This document shows, piece by piece, positions 60,901 through 64,000 of a stretch of 64,000 nt of DNA; the first letter of the stretch is position 1, and every line of letters starts with the position of its first letter. The notes under the pieces were generated by a model. The model did no database searches. It saw nothing but the letters and a program-made list of their open reading frames with translations, and was not told the DNA's origin. The stretch lies in assembly GCA_035236585.1 (NCBI GenBank), contig CP141126.1, positions 11,979,001-12,043,000 on the forward strand. The letters are read 5' to 3'. Source of the stretch: Warburgia ugandensis. Lineage: Eukaryota; Streptophyta; Magnoliopsida; Canellales; Canellaceae. Made by a program: the position numbers and the translations under genes.

Positions 60901-63582
60901 ATTTAAAATGCAGCATATTGCCAACCTTGCTGGTAACAAAACCTTGGTGCTGCCAGTTCCTGCCTTCAATGTCATCAATGGAGGTTCACATGCAGGAAAC
61001 AAACTTGCAATGCAGGTAGAGCTCTCTTAATCAATTGCATACCCTTGCTTGAAAATGTGTTTTGCCTGTATTCTTATCAGTTTCGTGTCTACAGGAGTTC
61101 ATGATCCTTCCTGTTGGTGCATCCTCTTTCAAAGAAGCCATGAAGATGGGTGTTGAAGTATACCATCATTTGATGGTGTGCATGCCACCACACTCCATAC
61201 CTAAAACACGATGCTTACCCTTGACTAATTTGTTATATGCTAACAATGTGTTCTGGCTCAGGCTGTGATAAAGAAGAAATACGGTCAAGATGCAACAAAT
61301 GTTGGTGATGAAGGTGGATTTGCCCCTAACATTCAGGTCTGGCACAATAAAGTGACATGTTTTTGAGCAAAATCATGATCTTATCAAGTGACCTGTCTAT
61401 TCTAACAATGTGTTATGCACAATGCCTCAAATAATTGTGCAACTGTTTTCCACAAGAACTTGCATGGCACAAAAAGTAGTGAACTTGTTCTTGTAAAATA
61501 ATGGACGACTGTGGATGATCTAGATTGTGAAGTAAGTTTCCCATGTTCCTCACATTTTACTTATCTTACTCTGCATTCATGGTTTGATTATTCAGGAGAA
61601 CAAAGAAGGGCTTGAGTTGCTCAAGACTGCAATTGCTAAAGCTGGTTATACAGGCAAAGTAGGTTTTCTTAAGTTAATATTCTGTTTGTATTTTTGTATG
61701 ATCATGTTTGCCTTCAAAAGATACAGAATCCATAAACTCGCTTCTAACTGTAGGTTGTTATTGGGATGGATGTTGCTGCTTCTGAATTTTATGACGCTGA
61801 CAGAACTTATGACCTGAACTTCAAAGAAGAGGTGCATTTTCTGTCTTTCCCTTGTGGTGATGACCCAAAGAAAAACACAACGTTGCAATTGAATTCATGG
61901 TCTCATTTTATTTACAATGAAGTTCATTCTCTTTTAGCTTCATCTAACTTGTTTGTTTGATTGTCATGTCATTGCAGAACAATGACGGATCACAAAAGAT
62001 ATCAGGAGATGCTCTGAAAGATGTGTACAAATCATTTGTCGCTGATTACCCAATTGTATCAATTGAAGACCCATTTGATCAAGATGACTGGGGGCACTAC
62101 TCCAAACTAACTAGTGAGATAGGAAAGCAAGTACAGATTGTGGGAGTTGATCTCTTGGTCACCAACCCAAAGGTTTGTTCTTGTAACTGGTTTATGTTGA
62201 GACATACAGCATACCCCTGGGACATTTCTGCTATACTAGTGGTCCTTTAGGATGATTGTCATGCCTCTCCATATATTTCACTCATAATCTGCCCATTAAA
62301 ATAGTTAATACATATAAAACAATTTTCTCAAAGTTTCCAATACAGAATGGAGTTGGAACACTTCATTATGTAAAAAGCTAATAAATGTGTGAACCTAATA
62401 CTGTTGGGATTTCTTACACACTAACTCTGCACTTCCAGCAGATTTCTGTTCACCTAGAGATATTTTCTTTTGTTATCTGTTCTTGATTTGAACTAAAAAC
62501 GTATGAAGTTATGACATGGTTGCTTTCTTGGTCTGGGCATGTTAGTTTTTTGGGTGACCATATCTGCTCCCTACATTATATTATATTTCCATGTCTAACT
62601 ATGGAGACTGAAGCATATAACTAACTTCCTTTACTAAACTGATAACATCGTGTTGCTTCTTAAAACAAAAACAATCAGTTAAATACAATGATATCAGCTA
62701 CCATACAACATACAACTTTCTTGAGCATTGAAATTGCCAAATATTTGGTAGATGGTTGCATGAATAATGTTAAAAATTTAACTTACATCACTCTGGCATG
62801 TACCTTATCCATTCCTGTTTGTGGATTAATATTAACAGCGTGTTGAGAAGGCTATCAACGAGAAAACTTGCAATGCCCTTCGTCTCAAGGTACCATCTTC
62901 TCTTTGTAGGACTTCAAATTGTAATTTTCACCAACTCAAAAACAAACACTATGATAAAGGTGCTTGTTTGGCCAGGTTAACCAAATTGGTTCTGTGAGTG
63001 AGAGCATTGAGGCTGTTAAAATGTCCAAGCGTGCAGGGTGGGGAGTTATGGCCAGCCACAGGAGGTCTAATCCTTATCTTGACCCAAATACATGATAATG
63101 TATCAGATGTATTTTTAGTTCTCAATAAACTTCAAATCTGTGGAGCTATTCCAATTGAATCAATTTGTATGTATTGATTGCAGTGGAGTGACAGAAGATA
63201 CTTTCATTGCTGATCTGTCCGTGGGTTTGGCAACGGTAATCTTTCACGTTAACCTTTTAGCTTGCTTTGCATAATATCATCTATTGCAACACTGTATCAG
63301 GAACTGATCTTTTACTACATTTGGCTAATATCAGGGTCAAATCAAGACAGGGGCTCCTTGCAGGTCAGAGCGCCTTGCAAAATATAATCAGGTACCAGTT
63401 GCATCTCCTTTAAGTATTGCATTGTGTTGTCTATGCTATTGATTCATCGTCAACTTTCTTTATACCAACCTTGCAAATCCTTGTCTTTCGTTTATGTGCA
63501 GCTCCTTCGAATTGAAGAGGAGTTGGGCTCAGAAGCAATTTATGCCGGAGCTAACTTCCGTAAGCCTGTGGAGCCCTATTAG
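57922..63582 (+). CDS. ENO: Enolase (2-phosphoglycerate dehydratase), 17 exons, active-site substitutions
   Basis: By family, the cytosolic glycolytic enzyme converting 2-phosphoglycerate to phosphoenolpyruvate. Exons: 57922-57987, 59003-59066, 59457-59521, 59742-59789, 60081-60167, 60245-60325, 60914-61015, 61095-61175, 61262-61336, 61596-61658, 61754-61831, 61978-62172, 62839-62889, 62976-63064, 63184-63235, 63335-63391, 63502-63582. All introns are GT-AG, phases join, and the product is 444 aa, the standard plant length. Kept: Ser42, His163, Glu172, Glu215, Asp250, Glu300, Lys352, His380, Lys403. Changed: GDDL is GVDL (Val327 for the third Mg ligand Asp), SRGNP is SCGNP (Cys16), PSGAST is PSSAST (Ser40), LGANA is LFANA (Phe112), HHLK is HHLM (Met198), LLLK is LRLK (Arg350), SGETED is SGVTED (Val384). 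Probably inactive as an enolase, or an early pseudogene. Confidence 0.92.
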
Positions 63583-63709
63583 TTTCTACGGGATCAAGAC
63601 ATCATGGTTCATGGTTGGCTAGCTCAATGGTTGCAGATTTAGGAAAGGAGCTTGGGAAATTTTGCTTGCAATTAATAAGTGTATCGATGGAATCTAGACA
63701 CATTTCAAT

Positions 63710-63788
63710 AATCTTATGCAGAGTTCTATTTTCTTTGAATAATCTTACGCAGAGTTCTATTTTCTTTGAATAATCTTACGCAGAGTCC
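63710..63788. repeat. Tandem repeat, 31-bp unit, in the enolase 3' region
   Basis: Units start aatcttatgcagag / aatcttacgcagag at 63710, 63741 and 63772 (partial), separated by ttctattttctttgaat. Confidence 0.93.
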
Positions 63789-63801
63789 AGTTTGCAGAGT
63801 T

Positions 63802-63804
<3 letters not shown>

Positions 63805-63865
<61 letters not shown>
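63805..63865. repeat. CT microsatellite
   Basis: Nearly pure (CT)n run of about 60 bp downstream of enolase. Confidence 0.95.
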
Positions 63866-63869
<4 letters not shown>

Positions 63870-63961
63870 GGTTTAATATGCTTTATTGATGAATATTCAT
63901 TCATCACACCAAGATCCTCCATGAAAATCATAAAAAATAAAGACTAGATGCAGAAGCATAC

Positions 63962-64000
63962 CTGAATCCATGAGTCCGGATGTGATCCTTGAGCTTTGCG
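63962..64000 (-). other. Possible partial exon of a convergent gene at the right edge
   Basis: Minus strand reads in from the edge with an open frame AKLKDHIRTHGFR ending at a donor-like CAG|GTATGC (junction 63962/63961). Too short to identify a family. If real, that gene converges on enolase and its last exon lies between 63583 and 63961. Confidence 0.25.

Noticed and set aside
57922..63582. Calling enolase a pseudogene outright
   Set aside because: Reading frame, length and all splice sites are intact. The active-site changes argue against normal enzyme activity but do not prove the gene is dead.

Overview
This window is nuclear DNA of a flowering plant, probably a non-grass angiosperm. 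The evidence is intron-rich genes of standard plant families with GT-AG introns, AT-rich introns and intergenic DNA, a chloroplast-targeted peroxiredoxin, and plant-specific repeats (Au-type tRNA-derived SINEs, LTR retrotransposon remnants, hAT-type and foldback MITEs, long CT/GA and TA microsatellites). The species cannot be named from what is visible.

Four protein-coding genes can be modelled exon by exon with consistent phases. (1) 94-3339, minus: the 5' part (about 310 residues) of a cellulose synthase-like A glucomannan 4-beta-mannosyltransferase; its 3' exons lie off the left edge. (2) 38170-41836, minus: a complete five-exon alpha/beta hydrolase (370 aa). (3) 52334-52954, minus: an intronless plastid type II peroxiredoxin (PRXIIE, 206 aa). 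(4) 57922-63582, plus: a complete 17-exon cytosolic enolase (444 aa). Its frame and splice sites are intact, but a catalytic magnesium ligand is replaced by valine and several other conserved positions are changed. A possible fifth gene enters from the right edge on the minus strand.

The rest is mostly repeats and gene debris. 3.3-4.1 kb is the CSLA leader and promoter. 4.3-13.6 kb holds scattered SINEs, a foldback element and a tandem array that carries its own microsatellites. 14.1-21.4 kb is LTR material, including a complete short non-autonomous LTR retrotransposon (14853-16784), a related solo LTR and a hairpin. 21.7-22.6 kb is a broken PPR gene. 23-32 kb has more SINEs and hAT-like MITEs. 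The hydrolase gene is bracketed by two copies of a large direct repeat (32.8-36.3 and 45.2-51.9 kb), probably LTRs of a Tat/Ogre-like element. The right copy contains a 3-kb solo LTR that landed inside an older SINE. Between the hydrolase and that copy lies a chimeric pseudogene: a RING-type E3 fragment joined in the same orientation to a CSLC glucan synthase fragment, the latter split by a SINE.

The genes do not form a pathway. CSLA makes cell-wall mannan in the Golgi, PRXIIE removes peroxides in plastids, and enolase is glycolytic by descent. No prokaryote-style system, CRISPR array or operon is present. The observations most worth following are the enolase with a damaged active site, the RING/CSLC chimera and the nested-insertion history.
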